Assembly (NCBI RefSeq): GCF_035046485.1
Contig: NC_085136.1
Location: 292,803,080 to 292,867,079, forward strand
Direction: 5' to 3'
Source of the DNA: Aedes albopictus
Lineage: Eukaryota > Arthropoda > Insecta > Diptera > Culicidae
Length of the DNA stretch: 64,000 nt
The translations under genes and the position numbers were made by a program. Below, one piece after another: positions 21,501 through 35,231 of the stretch (position 1 is the stretch's first letter; each line of letters begins with the position of its first letter). The notes beneath the pieces were generated by a model. That model was not told where the DNA came from. It saw nothing but the letters and a program-made list of their open reading frames with translations, and made no database searches.

Positions 21501-22569
21501 ATGATTTGAGGAAGAAATGGTGTTGTGAGCCGCTCCTCCTGAAAAGCAAACGTTTAGGCTTGTAGAAACCATTCTCCTCTCGCATGCCCTGTCAGCCTAC
21601 AACCAAAGTTCCTAGCGGGGATGGTTACCATATTGTCACCAAGGTTGCTCGTATTCCGACAGATTTCACTGGGAAGTAGGGATAGAAGTTGCTGGGAAGA
21701 AGCTAATGACCTTAATTTGGTATGCATTACGTTTCACCCACCCCGTTTACCGTGCCGCTGATGCGATCCACTTTGAAACGTTACGACCTTGAAAGAACTA
21801 CAGGAACTTAGGGACCTCCTGGAGGAAAGGTTTGGGAATACGCAGGTAATCCTAGAATTGCACTTTCTAGCTATGGACTTCTTGAATCTGAAAAAGAGAG
21901 CAACGGGATTGTCGAGGGCACTTCGGATTCTCATCGAAGAAATGCACTCGTCACGTTGAGAACCTCATCAAGCTTAGTCAATCGCTTTCAGTGATTTCAG
22001 AGCTGATCGCGATGACCGTGATGAGTCGTGCTTAGACGATCAGATTCTTGAGCTTTGGGAAGTTCCTATCGACCAGATGACATTCCAGAATACGAGCAAA
22101 TTGTCGTGTTTCTGAAACAACAACGTTGTGTCATTCTGGAGAGATACGAGAATCATTCAACTATCACATCTACGAGGCACTCCGATTGGAAGGAGGCAGC
22201 TTGTCTCCAAGTTAACGCCTCCCAACTCATCACATGCAGAGTTAGTGCCATCGTCGTATGTATACGACTTGTTCCGTGTTCCAGAAGCTACTCGTGTATC
22301 AGTGCTGATAACAGTGCATCTAAGAGCTGAACCTGTGCTTTTATTGTCTAAGAAAGGGTCATTGTAGTTTAACGTGTTCGAACAGTAGATCATGCGTGAA
22401 AAGTTCTAAAAGGCATCACAAGTTTCTACATTTCGAGCGCACGAGAACCCATAGTGACTAAGCATCCTGTGAATTCGCAATTGTTGCCTGAGAACATAAA
22501 AAGAGGGAAGATTGTGCATAAGTTTTTAGTGAGAAAACAAATCTTTCCGGAAATGTGCTTAAAAGCACA
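21501..22569 (+). pseudogene. Possible BEL/Pao gag remnant (weak)
   Basis: One short plus-strand stretch (22055-22180) reads DDIPEYEQIVVFLKQQRCVI, resembling the 'P....L..FL..R...LE' pattern of BEL/Pao gag. Neighbouring sequence (21780-22030) looks formerly coding but is split over frames. I see no zinc knuckle, protease or RT. This is a hint only; it could be unrelated low-copy DNA. Confidence 0.25.
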
Positions 22570-23300
22570 TAGGAAAGGGGTTCAAAGGGGTTTATGGAGC
22601 CCTTAAAGGCGTTCAAATAGAGACCCTCTAAAGCACCTCTGACAATCCCCTGGAACACCTCTTAAACCCCCCGGACCCCTTGAAACGGCCCTAAAATCAC
22701 TCTGAAACCCCCAGGGACCCTCTAAAACATTCCCGTGCCCCAGGAACCCCTCTGGAATCCATCAGAGACCCGCTAAAGCGTCCCATGAAATTCCATGATT
22801 CTGAAACCGCCTGGGTTCCTCTGAAGCGCCCCTTAGACCATCTAGAACTCCCCTGTAATTACTTGAAATTCCTTTTAGTGCCCTGAGGATTCTTGGAGCC
22901 CCCCTAAAACGGCCATTAGACCTCCTGGTACCTCTTTAGAGCCCCAGAACCCTGGGACTCCCTGAAACGAACCTGAATTCCATAAAACTTTCCTGACACC
23001 CCGTGGATTGCCCCTGAAACCTCTAGCAACTTCCTGAGGCCCCCAGAAATGCACCGGAGACCTTTGGGTATTCCCTGAAATCGCCTGAAATATCGCCAAG
23101 ATCTTCGGTTACCACCAAAAACCTCTTGTGAACGTCTCAAATGTTCGTAAGACTTACTAAAACGCTCCTGATACCCCCATTAAGCGCAACTGAGTTCCCC
23201 TAAACACCCCTAAAACCCCCAGACTCACCCTTGAAGCGCCCCTGATATCTCCTGGTACGCTCTGAAACCCCCTGTCTTCCTCTGAAACGCTCCTATAAAC
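22570..23300. repeat. Degenerate CCCTGAAAC/CCTGGAAC short repeat
   Basis: Words such as CCCCTGAAACCCC, CCCTGGAAC and AAAACGCTCCTGA recur every 10-15 bp without a fixed unit. The same family covers 39185-41450 and 62785-63095. Short minus-strand ORFs here (22875-23099, 22916-23140) are by-products. Confidence 0.65.
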
Positions 23301-25028
23301 AAAATCTGGCTAACATTGCTATAGTTACCGAAATCAAAATAGAAGTAAATTAGCAAATCACAGAATTAGACAACAGTTAAAATAACTGGATGATTTTTCT
23401 CCACTCTATTTTCTTGTATATTCAATGAAATTGCTTGAGTGATTCCAATTTACAAATATAACTAAAAGAGATCTGTCGAATTAATGATTCATTTCTGTTT
23501 TATCTGTCTTCAACAAAGGGCTCGAACGGCTTCTTGTTGAAGGGATACCCTTTCTACGAAGTAATCACACTTATTGAATGCAATGTGAGATGCTTGGATC
23601 AGATTTTGTACCACTACGTTAACAGCATAACTTAGCATGGTCGAAGTATTACTACTTTGATCATATGTTAATTATTTCATACAAAGCTTCACCAACAACT
23701 CAATCAGTTTCATTGCATGCACTACTTTAATTCAAAATTATCCGAAAGCCGTCTAAATTTCAATTCAAAAGAGTTAAACTTGCCAGAACCATGCATTCAT
23801 TCTTCGACAGTTACCGAACTAGCAACCTAAACCTATGAACATTGCTTTCTAATGCCTGTGCAGTTCGAATCAACCATTAGGCAAATCCATTGCTCGGTTT
23901 CTCCGAAACTGAGCGCTGTCAACGTACATTTAAACATCGCGTCGAGCTCATACTTATGACACTGCACTGCTATGATGGACTCTGCCGCTGGATTTATACC
24001 GTAGATGCAATTTCCGTTAGGTCGAAAATACTAATGTAAGCACGATACAACAAATTAGCACTTATGAGTAATACCTATTTCAATAGACCTATAAAATTAC
24101 TGATTTAAAAAAAAAATAAAATGAAATCTCATTTTAAAAACATTAAAAGAAATTAAAAAAAAAAAAAGAAATCGAACATTTGTCCTTTTGACCTTTTGCA
24201 ATTCGGCCTTTGGTCCCGAACCACCAAAGTTGCTTTTCCCACCGACAGCTGCATCGGTCAAACAATTCCCAGAACTCCCCAGCAGCAGCACAGCGGATGA
24301 AAGCCCAACGGGGAAACCACGAAAGCGTTATCCCATTCAACTCGCAGTCGTCGTCGTCATCGGTGGTGGCGGCATAATTAAATTTTGATTCCACAAAACT
24401 CGTAGTGTGTTCCGTTCTGTCCGAGGCACCCACGACTCACGAAGCAATGACAGCGACGCCCAATTGGTGCCCCTTTCGCTTCAAAGAACTCAAACAAACT
24501 GCTAATCTTGCGCTAAGCTGCAAATTCGGGTGACGAGCAAAGCACCCATCGCATCGCCGGCATCCATAGTACCATCACCACCATCAAAGGATCTCTCTCT
24601 CATGCATCCGGAATTAACACTGTGCGACATTATACCAACCGGGGGTGTGGGTGGTTTGGATCGAGCATCGTTCATCAACAGGAATACTGAGTAGAGAAAG
24701 TTTACCGTGTGCAGGAAAACCGCACTCTACCAAACCAACCCAACAAGCGAGGCAGCGCCAGTCTGCATGTAACACCTGGATGTTTCCGGGGAGTCACTTA
24801 GTTGCAATGTTGGGAAAACATACCCAGTAAAGGCCGGTTATCGTGCTGGGATGGAGCACTTTAGCACAAGCAACTGATTAAATCATTGATGGACTTTGCG
24901 TCACCGCTGCCAGTAACGTAAGAGTGAGCCCATAGGTATGGGGTGTTGGATTTTGGTATACCTGAAGAGAGAACCCCGAGTCAAAATGTATTGTTGTGCC
25001 ATTGAGAGCCATTACATTGTGTGTGAAG
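23301..25028. other. Low-copy-looking DNA, no gene recognised
   Basis: The content is mixed, with a poly-A-rich patch near 24100-24170 and a GTCGTCGTC run near 24347. ORFs of 60-96 codons on both strands (24143-24433 minus, 24188-24388 plus) have no domain. The segment ends where the 8-bp satellite starts. Confidence 0.4.
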
Positions 25029-28000
25029 TGACAGAAGACCAGAAGACCAAAAGACCAGAAAACAAGAAGATCAGAAGTCCAGAAAATCAGAAGACCAGAA
25101 AATCAGAAGACCAGAAGATCAGAAGACCAGAAGACCAAAAAACCAGTAAACAGGAAGACTAGAAGACATGAAGATCAGAAGACCAGAAGACCAGAAGACA
25201 AAAAGATCAGAAGACCAAAAGACAGAATACCAGAAGACCAGAAGACCAGAAAATAAAAGAACCGAATATAAGAAGACAAAAAGATCAGAAAACCAGAAGA
25301 CCAGAAGATCAGAAGACCAGTCAATCAGAAGACCAGAAGACCAGAAGACCAGAGAACCAGAAGCCCAGAAGACCAAAAGACCAGTAAACCAGAAGACCAG
25401 AAGACCAGAAGACCAGAAGACCAGAAGACCAGAAGACCAGAAAACCAGAAGACCATAAGACCAGGAGACCAGAAGACCAGAAGACCAGAAGACAATAAGA
25501 CCAGTAAACCAAAAGACCAAAAGACCAGAAGATAAAAGACCAGCAGACCAGTAAACCAGAAGACCAGAAGAACAGAAGACCAGTAAATCAAAATACCAGA
25601 AGACCAGAAGACCAGGATACCAGAAGACCAGAAGACCAGGAAACCAGAAGACCAGAAGAACAGAAGAACAGAAGACCAGAAGACCAGTAAACCAGAAGAC
25701 CAGAAGACATGAAGACATGAAGACCTGAAGACCAGTAAACCAGAAAACCAGAAGACCAGAAGACCAGAAGACCAGAAGACTAGAAGACCAGAAGACCAGA
25801 AGACAGAAGACCAGAAGACCAGAAGACCAGAAGACCAGAAGACCAGAAGACCAGAAGACCAGAGGACCAGAAGACCAGAAGACCAGAAGACCAGAAGACC
25901 AGAAGACCAGAAGACCAGAAGACCAGAAGACCAGAAGACCAGAAGACCAGAAGACCAGAAAATAAAAGAACCGAATATAAGAAGACAAAAAGATCAGAAA
26001 ACCAGAAGACCAGAAGATCAGAAGACCAGTCAATCAGAACACCAGCAGACCAGAAGATCAGAGAACCAGAAGCCCAGAAGACCAAAAGACCAGTAAACCA
26101 GAAGACCAGAAGACCAGAAGACCAGAAGACCAGAAGACCAGAAGACCAGAAGACCAGAAGACCAGAAGACCAGAAGACCAGAAAACCAGAAGACCAGAAG
26201 ACCAGAAGACCAGGAGACCAGAAGACCAGAAGACCAGGAGACCAGGAGACCAGAAGACCAGAAGACCAGAAGACAATAAGACCAGTAAACCAAAAGACCA
26301 AAAGACCAGAAGATAAAAGACCAGAAGACCAGTAAACCAGAAGACCAGAAGAACAGAAGACCAGGAGACCAGAAGACCAGAAGACCAGAAGACCAGAAGA
26401 CCAGAAGACCAGAAGACCAGAAGACCAGAAGACCAGAAGACCAGAAGACCAGAAGGCCAGAAGACCAGAAGACCAGAAGACCAGGAGACCAGAAGACCAG
26501 AAGACCAGTAAACCAAAAGACCTGTAAACCACCAAAGACCAAAAGACCAGAAGACCAGGAAACCAGAAGACCAGAAGAACAGAAGACCAGTAAATCAAAA
26601 TACCAGAAGACCAGAAGACCAGGATACCAGAAGACCAGGATACCAGAAGACCAGAAGACCAGGAAACCAGAAGACCAGAAGAACAGAAGAACAGAAGACC
26701 AGAAGACCAGAAAACCAGTAAACCAGAAGACCAGAAGACCAGAAGACCAGAAGACCAGAAGACCAGAAGACCAGAAGACCAGAAGACCAGAAGACCAGAA
26801 AACCAGTAAACCAGAAGACCAGAAGACATGAAGACATGAAGACCTGAAGACCAGTAAACCAGGAGACCAGAAGACCAGAAGACCAGAAGGCCAGAAGACC
26901 AGAAGACCAGAAGACCAGAAGACCAGAAGACCAGAAGACCAGAAGACCAGAAGACCAGAAGACCAGAAGACCAGAAGACCAGAAGACCAGAAGACCAGAA
27001 GACCAGAAGACCAGAAGACCAGAAGACCAGAAGACCAGAAGACCAGAAGGCCAGAAGACCAGAAGACCAGAAGACCAGGAGACCAGAAGCCCAGAAGACC
27101 AGTAAACCAAAAGACCTGTAAACCACCAAAGACCAAAAGACCAGAAGATAAAAGACCAGAAGACCAGGAAACCAGAAGACCAGAAGAACAGAAGACCAGT
27201 AAATCAAAATACCAGAAGACCAGAAGACCAGGATACCAGAAGACCAGAAGACCAGGAAACCAGAAGACCAGAAGAACAGAAGAACAGAAGACCAGAAGAC
27301 CAGAAAACCAGTAAACCAGAAGACCAGAAGACATGAAGACATGGAGACCTGAAGACCAGTAAACCAGAAAACCAGAAGACCAGAAGACCAGAAGACCAGA
27401 AGACCAAAAAACCGGATGACAGAAAGACAGGAAGAACAGAAGACCAGTAGACTAGCAAACCAGAACACCAACAGACCAGAAGACAAAAATACCAGAAAAC
27501 CAGGAGACCAGAAGACCAGAAGACCACAAGACCGGAAGACCGGAAGACCGGAAGACCGGAAGACCAGAAGACCAGAGAACCAGAAGCCCAGAAGACCAAA
27601 AGACCAGTAAACCAGAAGACCAGAAGACCAGAAGACCAGAAGACCAGAAGACCAGAAGACCAGAAGACCAGAAGACCAGAAGACCAGAAGACCAGAAGAC
27701 CAGAAGACCAGAAGACCAGAAGACCAGAAAACCAGAAGACTAGAAGACCAGAAGACCAGGAGACCAGAAGACCAGAAGACCAAAAGACCAGTAAACCAGA
27801 AGACCAGAAGACCAGAAGACCAGAAGACCAGAAGACCAGAAGACCAGAAGACCAAAAAAACGGATGACAGAAAGACAGGAAGAACAGAAGACCAGTAGAC
27901 TAGCAAACCAGAACACCAACAGACCAGAAGACAAAAATACCAGAAAACCAGGAGACCAGAAGACCACAAGACCACAAGACCGGAAGACCGGAAGACCGGA

Positions 28001-30668
28001 AGACCGGAAGACCGGAAGACCAGAAGACCAGAGAACCAGAAGCCCAGAAGACCAAAAGACCAGTAAACCAGAAGACCAGAAGACCAGAAGACCAGAAGAC
28101 CAGAAGACCAGAAGACCAGAAGACCAGGAAACCAGAAGACCAGAAGAACAGAAGAACAGAAGACCAGAAGACCAAAAGACCAGTAAACCAGAAGACCAGA
28201 AGACATAAAGACATGATGACCTGAAGACCAGTAAACCAGAAAACCAGAAGACCAGAAGACCAGAAGACCAGAAGACTAGAAGACCAGAAGACCAGAAGAC
28301 CAGAAGACCAGAAGACCAGAAGACAGAAGACCAGAAGACCAGAAGACCAGAAGACCAGAAGACCAGAAGACCAGAAGACCAGAAGACCAGAAGACCAGAA
28401 GACCAGAAGACCAGAAGACCAAAAGACCAGAAGACCAGAAGACCAGAAAATAAAAGAACCGAATATAAGAAGACAAAAAGATCAGAAAACCAGAAGACCA
28501 GAAGATCAGAAGACCAGTCAATCAGAAGACCAGAAGACCAGAAGACCAGAAGACCAGAAGACCAGAAGACCAGAAGACCAGAAGACCAGAAGACCAGAAA
28601 ACCAGAAGACCAGAAGACCAGAAGACCAGGAGACCAGAAGACCAGAAGACCAGGAGACCAGAAGACCAGAAGACCAGGAAACCAGAAGACCAGAAGAACA
28701 GAAGAACAGAAGAACAGAAGACCAGAAGACCAGTAAACCAGAAGACCAGAAGACATGAAGACATGATGATCTGAAGACCAGTAAACCAGAAAACCAGAAG
28801 ACCAGAAGACCACAAGACCAGAAGACTAGAAGACCAGAAGACCAGAAGACCAGAAGACAGAAGACCAGAAGACCAGAAGACCAGAAGACCAGAAGACCAG
28901 AAGACCAGAAGACCAGAAGACCAGAAGACCAGAAGACCAGAAGACCAGAAGACCAAAAGACCAGAAGACCAGAAGACCAGAAGACCAGAAAATAAAAGAA
29001 CCGAATATAAGAAGACAAAAAGATCAGAAAACCAGAAGACCAGAAGATCAGAAGACCAGTCAATCAGAAGACCAGAAGACCAGAAGACCAGAGAACCAGA
29101 AGCCCAGAAGACCAAAAGACCAGTAAACCAGAAGACCAGAAGACCAGAAGACCAGAAGACCAGAAGACCAGAAGACCAGAAGACCAGAAGACCAGAAGAC
29201 CAGAAGACCAGAAGACCAGAAGACCAGAAGACCAGAAGACCAGAAGACCAGAAGACCAGAAAACCAGAAGACCAGAAGACCAGAAGACCAGGAGACCAGA
29301 AGACCAGAAGACCAGGAGACCAGGAGACCAGAAGACCAGAAGACCAGAAGACAATAAGACCAGTAAACCAAAAGACCAAAAGACCAGAAGATAAAAGACC
29401 AGAAGACCAGGAAACCAGAAGACCAGAAGAACAGAAGACCAGTGAATCAAAATACCAGAAGACCAGAAAACCAGGATACCAGAAGACCAGAAGACCAGGA
29501 AACCAGAAGAACAGAAGAACAGAAGACCAGAAGACCAGTAAACCAGAAGACCAGAAGACCAGAAGACCAGAAGACCAAAAAACCGGAAGACAGAAAGACA
29601 GGAAGAACAGAAGACCAGTAGACTAGCAAACCAGAACACCAACAGACCAGAAGACAAAAATACCAGAAAACCAGGAGACCAGAAGACCAGAAGACCACAA
29701 GACTGGAAGACCGGAAGACCGAAAGACCGGAAGACCGGAAGACCGGAAGACCGGAAGACCAGAAGACCGGAAGACAGGAAGACCAGAAGACCAGTAGACT
29801 AGAAAACCAGAACACCAAAAGACCAGTAGACAAAAATACCAGAAAACCAGAAGAACAGAAAAACATAAGGCCAGATTACCAGTAGATCTGAAGATCAGAC
29901 GATCAGAGGGCCTTAAGACCAGAAGACCAGAAGACCAGAAGACCAGAGGACCAGAAGAACAGAAGACCAGAAGACCAAAGGACCAGAAGCCAAGAAAATC
30001 AGAAGACCAGAAGATCATTAAACCAGAAGACCAGAAGACCAGAAGACCTGAAGATAAAAAGATAAAAAGATCAGAAGACCAGAAGACCAGAAGACCAGAA
30101 GACCCGAAGACCAGAGGACCAGAGAGCCAGAAGACCAGAAGACCAGAAGACCAAAAGACCAGAAGACAAGAAGACCAGAATACCAGGAGACCAGAAGACC
30201 AGAAGACCAGAAGACCCGAAAACCCTAAGACCAGAAAACCAGAAGACCAGAATACCAGAAAACAAGAAGAACAGAAGACCAGAGAACCAGAAGACCAGAA
30301 GACCAGAAGATCAGAAGACCAGAAGCCCAGAAGACACGAGGACCAGAAGACCAGAAGACCAGAAAACCAGGAGACCAGAATACCTGAAGACAAGGAAAGC
30401 AGAAGACCAAAAGACCAGAAGACCAGAGGACGAAAAGAACAGAAGACCAGAAGACCACAAGACTAGAAACCAGAAGACCAGAAGACCTGAAGATCAAAAT
30501 ATCAGAAGACCAGAAGACCAGAAAACAGAAGACCAGAAGATCATAAGACCAGAAAACCAGAGGACCAGAAGACCAGGAGACCTGAAGATCAAAAGATCAG
30601 AAGACCAGAAGACTAGAAAAACAGAAGACCGGAAAACCAGAAGACCAGATGAACTGAAGATCAGAAGT
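25029..30668. repeat. 8-bp satellite (CCAGAAGA type), 5.6 kb
   Basis: The unit CCAGAAGA repeats with substitutions and occasional indels. Since 8 is not a multiple of 3, every frame cycles through all phases, and none contains a stop in the pure unit. This explains very long ORFs on both strands (such as 25780-28206 minus), which I reject as genes. The plus strand of the unit has no T. Variant cassettes recur: AAATAAAAGAACCGAATATA at about 25250, 25960, 28446 and 28989, and ACAGAAAGACAGGAAGAACA at about 27419, 27868 and 29589. Confidence 0.95.
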
Positions 30669-32575
30669 CCAAATCCAATCCAAATCTAATAAAAATCCAG
30701 TCCAAATCCAGTCCAATCCAAATCCAAATCCAATTCAAATCCAATCCAAATCCAATCCAAATCCAATCCAAATCCAATCCAAGTCCAATCCAAATCCACT
30801 CCAAATCCAATCCAAATCCAAACCCAAATCCAATCCAAATCCAAATTCAATCCAAATCCAATCCAAATCCAATGCAAATCCAATCCAAATCCAATCCAAA
30901 TCCAATTCAAATCCAATCCAAATCCAATTCAAATCCAATCCAAATCCAATCCAAATCCAATCCAAATCCAATCCAAATCCAATCCAAATCCAATCCAAAT
31001 CCAATCCAAATCCAATCCAAATCCAATCCAAATCCAATCCAAATCCAATCCAAATCCAATCCAAATCCAATCCAAATCCAATCCAAATCCAATCCAAATC
31101 CAATCCAAATCCAATCCAAATCCAATCCAAATCCAATCCAAATCCAAATCCAAATCCAATCCAAATCCAATCCAAATCCAATCCAAATCAATCCAAATCC
31201 AATCCAAATCCAATCCAAATCCAATCCAAATCCAATCCAAATCCAATCCAAATCCAAATCCAAATCCAATCCAAATCCAATCCAAATCCAATTCAAATCC
31301 AATCCAAATCCAATCCAAATCCAATCCAAATCCAAATCCAATCCAAATCCAATCCAAATCCAATCCAAATCCAATCCAAATCCAATCCAAATCCAATCCA
31401 AATCCAATCCAAATCCAATCCAAATCCAATCCAAATCCAATCCAAATCCAATCCAAATCCAATCCAAATCCAATCCAAATCCAATCCAAATCCAATCCAA
31501 ATCCAATCCAAATCCAATCCAAATCCAATCCAAATCCAATCCAAATCCAATCCAAATCCAATCCAAATCCAATCCAAATCCAATCCAAATCCAATCCAAA
31601 TCCAATCCAAATCCAATCCAAATCCAATCCAAATCCAATCCAAATCCAATCCAAATCCAATCCAAATCCAATCCAAATCCAATCCAAATCCAATCCAAAT
31701 CCAATCCAAATCCAATCCAAATCCAATCCAAATCCAATCCAAATCCAATCCAAATCCAATCCAAATCCAATCCAAATCCAATCCAAATCCAATCCAAATC
31801 CAATCCAAATCCAATCCAAATCCAATCCAAATCCAATCCAAATCCAATCCAAATCCAATCCAAATCCAATCCAAATCCAATCCAAATCCAATCCAAATCC
31901 AATCCAAATCCAATCCAAATCCAATCCAAATCCAATCCAAATCCAATCCAAATCCAATCCAAATCCAATTCAAATCCAATCCAAATCCAATCCAAATCCA
32001 ATCCAAATCCAATCCAAATCCAATCCAAATCCAATCCAAATCCAATCCAAATCCAATCCAAATCCAATCCAAATCCAATCCAAATCCAATCCAAATCCAA
32101 TCCAAATCCAATCCAAATCCAATCCAAATCCAATCCAAATCCAATCCAAATCCAATCCAAATCCAATCCAAATCCAATCCAAATCCAATCCAAATCCAAT
32201 CCAAATCCAATCCAAATCCAATCCAAATCCAATCCAAATCCAATCCAAATCCAATCCAAATCCAATCCAAATCCAATCCAAATCCAATCCAAATCCAATC
32301 CAAATCCAATCCAAATCCAAATCCAAATCCAATCCAAATCCAATCCAAATCCAATCCAAATCCAATCCAAATCCAATCCAAATCCAATCCAAATCCAATC
32401 CAAATCCAATCCAAATCCAATCCAAATTCAATCCAAATCCAATCCAAATCCAAATCCAAATCCAATCCAAATCCAATCCAAATCCAATCCAAGTCCAATC
32501 CAAATCCAATCCAAATCCACTCCAAATCCAATCCAAATCCAAACCCAAATCCAATCCAAATCCAAATCCAAAATT
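30669..32575. repeat. 11-bp satellite (CCAATCCAAAT), 1.9 kb
   Basis: The unit CCAATCCAAAT is nearly perfect from about 30930 to 32430. The period of 11 and absence of stops in any phase make long ORFs in many frames (30872-32695 plus, 30907-32409 minus). The plus strand is essentially free of G in the core. Variants with CCACTCCAAATCC, AAACCCAAATCC and AAGTCC occur at both ends (30780-30850 and 32490-32560) but not in the middle. Confidence 0.96.
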
Positions 32576-34457
32576 TTACTATTTATAATATTAATCCGAC
32601 CACACTGGACTATTTTTATTCCGGGTAATCTGCTGACCGGCCTCATAAAGCAAATATTTTGCAACAACAGTGCAGTCATTATAGTCGATACCTGATTATA
32701 AACCAGCTTGAGCTCATCGATATCCACCACCTCCAACCATCACCCAAGCATTGTCCCAGGTTCACTTCTCCACATCGCATCGGAGCTGATGCAGCTCTGC
32801 CACTTCATGAGGTAGGCCACCACTAATGCCATCAGGATGGGTCTGACTTCCATCGCCATCGATGGTACCGATAGGCATCCAATCTTCCGGGTTGAAGCTT
32901 TGCACCCGTCACCTTTTTGGGATCATTTTCCGAGCGCCGAGGGGTCAACCGATGGTGACCGGTGAGTTAACACGTAATTTCGCTCGAAATTCGCCTCTTC
33001 AGCGCAAATTCGATGCATTGTTTCAAGTGGATTTTTTATTACAGGACCTTCTGCGTCCCGTTCGTTGGTTGCGTCGTCATTGTGTATCCCTTCGTCTGCA
33101 GTTGCAGATGCACACGATAGAGCAATAGAGAGCTTGTTGAAATTGGGTCACGTCGAGGAACGTGGTTCCGATAGTATAGGCTCAACTCATCATTTTGTAA
33201 AGTGCACCACCATCAGGATGGAAAACTTCTTTGCGTGAATGGTGGCTTCCATGGGAAAATGCATATTCCATTCGGAGTTGGCCAAGCGTGAGCAACGGGT
33301 GCGGTGCATAGACGTAGCTAGGCTGGGCTGTTCCAAGGTGCATAGGATGCTGTGTGAATCAGACAAGCCGTTTTGAGGTTGAAATTCTCGTCGAGTTGAT
33401 GTTGATTATATTCTAACAACTAACTAATACTCCTTCCCTCATTATTGAGTGTTCCAGTAGAATTATTATTATTCTACTTAGCTGTGCAGCTCCCTTGACA
33501 TACTAACCAAGCCCCGCCATTGACACTGAGAAACACAGACTCATTCGGGCCAGATTGGCTAGATTGCAAGCGTCACAGAGCCAGAGCATCCTACAGTTTC
33601 CTACAATCCTAGTGGAAAGCGAGTGGCGCTTCCTCTTCATTTTAACTTCCCATTCTCTCAAGGCAAATTCAGCCATAAATATGTCCTTTCCTGCCACCGC
33701 CTCCGCCTTCACCACCATCGTCGAAGGCAGTGCGTCTACGGAGTGCTTTTCTCCCGGGCAGCTTCGACGGCGTCCTCTCTAAATCGAGGATTAAATTGTT
33801 CATTCACGCTCCCATGGCCATTGTCGGTCGTCGTCGTTGCCTTGGCCGGCTGAAACAGATGACGACGACGATGAGCACACACACTACCCACAAGATTCTG
33901 GCTCCGGCGGCCAACTTTGAATCTTCGCCATCTCGCCATAATACCTACATAGCAATAATCGCATTTTATACCACCGTCCGACCGAGAGGCGACCGCCACC
34001 AAAGCAGCACACCATGCTGACTGGAGGCTTTCCAAATGGCAGTAGAGTAGGAGAGTGCCAGCTGATCCAAGCCCCATATATCGTATGGTGACAATGGATG
34101 GATGTCGTCAGCGCAGCGTACGGTACGGAGGATTGGGAAAGACCGGAAGAGGCAGCTGGCAGATAACTATTTGCAGCGGTAATGGGTGCCTCTTGTGTGA
34201 CTTGATTGCAAAGATGCATTACGGATGACTGGATTGCAGGAGAAATGAAACCTGTTGGAAACGCCAGTATTCGTAGGTGGAGGAATTTTTATCCTATGAT
34301 TGGGTTGGTATGGCTTTCCTGTGGGATCTAACAGGTGTGCTTCTCAGATTAGTGCTTTATTGGCACTTCAACAGTTCTGAGCAAACAATACCTTAATCCT
34401 AATCCTTGCAGAATTTGAACATCAATTAAAAAGATGAGGTATTGGAATTGATTGAAG
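32576..34457. other. Low-copy-looking DNA, no gene recognised
   Basis: Composition is balanced, with CATCAGGATGG seen twice (about 32831, 33211) and GTCGTCGTC-like tracts near 33830. ORFs of 67-113 codons overlap on both strands (33730-34020 plus, 33736-34077 minus) and cannot be ranked. This is the longest stretch near the satellites that is not obviously repeat. Confidence 0.4.
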
Positions 34458-34804
34458 CACAGATAACAGATGTTTATGCTAGTACAAATTTTTCGCAGAA
34501 TCCTGTGTAAATGTTCAAAACGATATACGTTGGCTCACTACCGCCATCTACTCAACTGATTGCGTCATTACATCTAACTTGAATGCAAGAATAGTTCAAA
34601 GTTCCACTTTCATTCAAGATCGAATACAATCTTGAATGTAAAATTGCGTAGTGCATGCAATCTTGAAAGCGATCACTGACTATCGATCACTGCGCCATCT
34701 CTAAATGATTGCCACATGAGTTTCAGCTGCTCGTTGCATACAAAATGGCTGTTGAGCATTTTTACACACATTGCCAATATAAGCATAAACGTCTGTTATC
34801 TGTG
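34458..34804. mobile_element. 347-bp MITE, twin copy 1
   Basis: The ends CACAGATAACAGATGTTTAT and its near-perfect complement form TIRs of about 23 bp. ATTGAAG directly repeats on both sides (34451-34457 and 34805-34811), giving a 7-bp TSD. By eye the sequence is identical to copy 2 at 36759-37105. No ORF. Confidence 0.9.
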
Positions 34805-34849
34805 ATTGAAGCATGCCATATTACCAAGCCTCAAGAGTGTGGCGCTTTA

Positions 34850-35231
34850 AGAATTGAGAAGTGAGCAGTGCGAAGTGATAAGTGAGGAGGAGTTCATCGT
34901 GAATAGTGAAGAATGAGCTGTAAGTAGTGAGGAAGAAGTGAGGAATACGCAGTGATCAGTGTGAAGCAGTGAGGCATGAGAAGTGACCAATGAGGATTTA
35001 AGAGTGAGTGATACGAGTGAGCAGCGATCACTGAGTATTGAGCATTTAAGAGTGAGGAGTGAGAAGTGATTCTTTCGCAGTGAGATATGAAGTGAGAAGT
35101 GAGGAATGAGCGGTAAAAAGTGAGGAGTCAAAAATAAGCAGTGAGGAATGAACTGTAAGGACTATCAAGCTGTGAGATGTGAGTAGTTATAAGTGAGCAG
35201 TAGGGCGCTGTGTATGAGCAAAAGTTTCGGT
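34850..35231. repeat. Degenerate AGTGAGG-type low-complexity repeat
   Basis: Words such as AGTGAGCAGTG, AGTGAGGAG and GTGATAAGTGAGG recur at about 7-bp steps. The family resumes at 37500-38860 and hosts three small MITEs there. ORFs of minus-strand S/L/H-rich peptides (34847-35131, 37465-37977) are repeat artefacts. Confidence 0.68.

Noticed and set aside
25119..30497. Very long ORFs (up to 808 codons) on the minus strand with FWSSGLLV-like repeats, and plus-strand RRPEDQKT-like ORFs
   Set aside because: They follow from a stop-free 8-bp unit read in any frame on either strand; there is no start context, domain or frame preference.
25029..32575. CRISPR-like regular repetition
   Set aside because: The units are contiguous with no unique spacers, and the surrounding sequence is eukaryotic.
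30686..32736. 500-607 codon ORFs of NPIQIQSKS or DLDWIWIGFG repeats
   Set aside because: An 11-bp unit without stops in any phase gives open frames on both strands. Only the last 30 or so codons of the plus ORF leave the repeat, and these are not conserved-looking.
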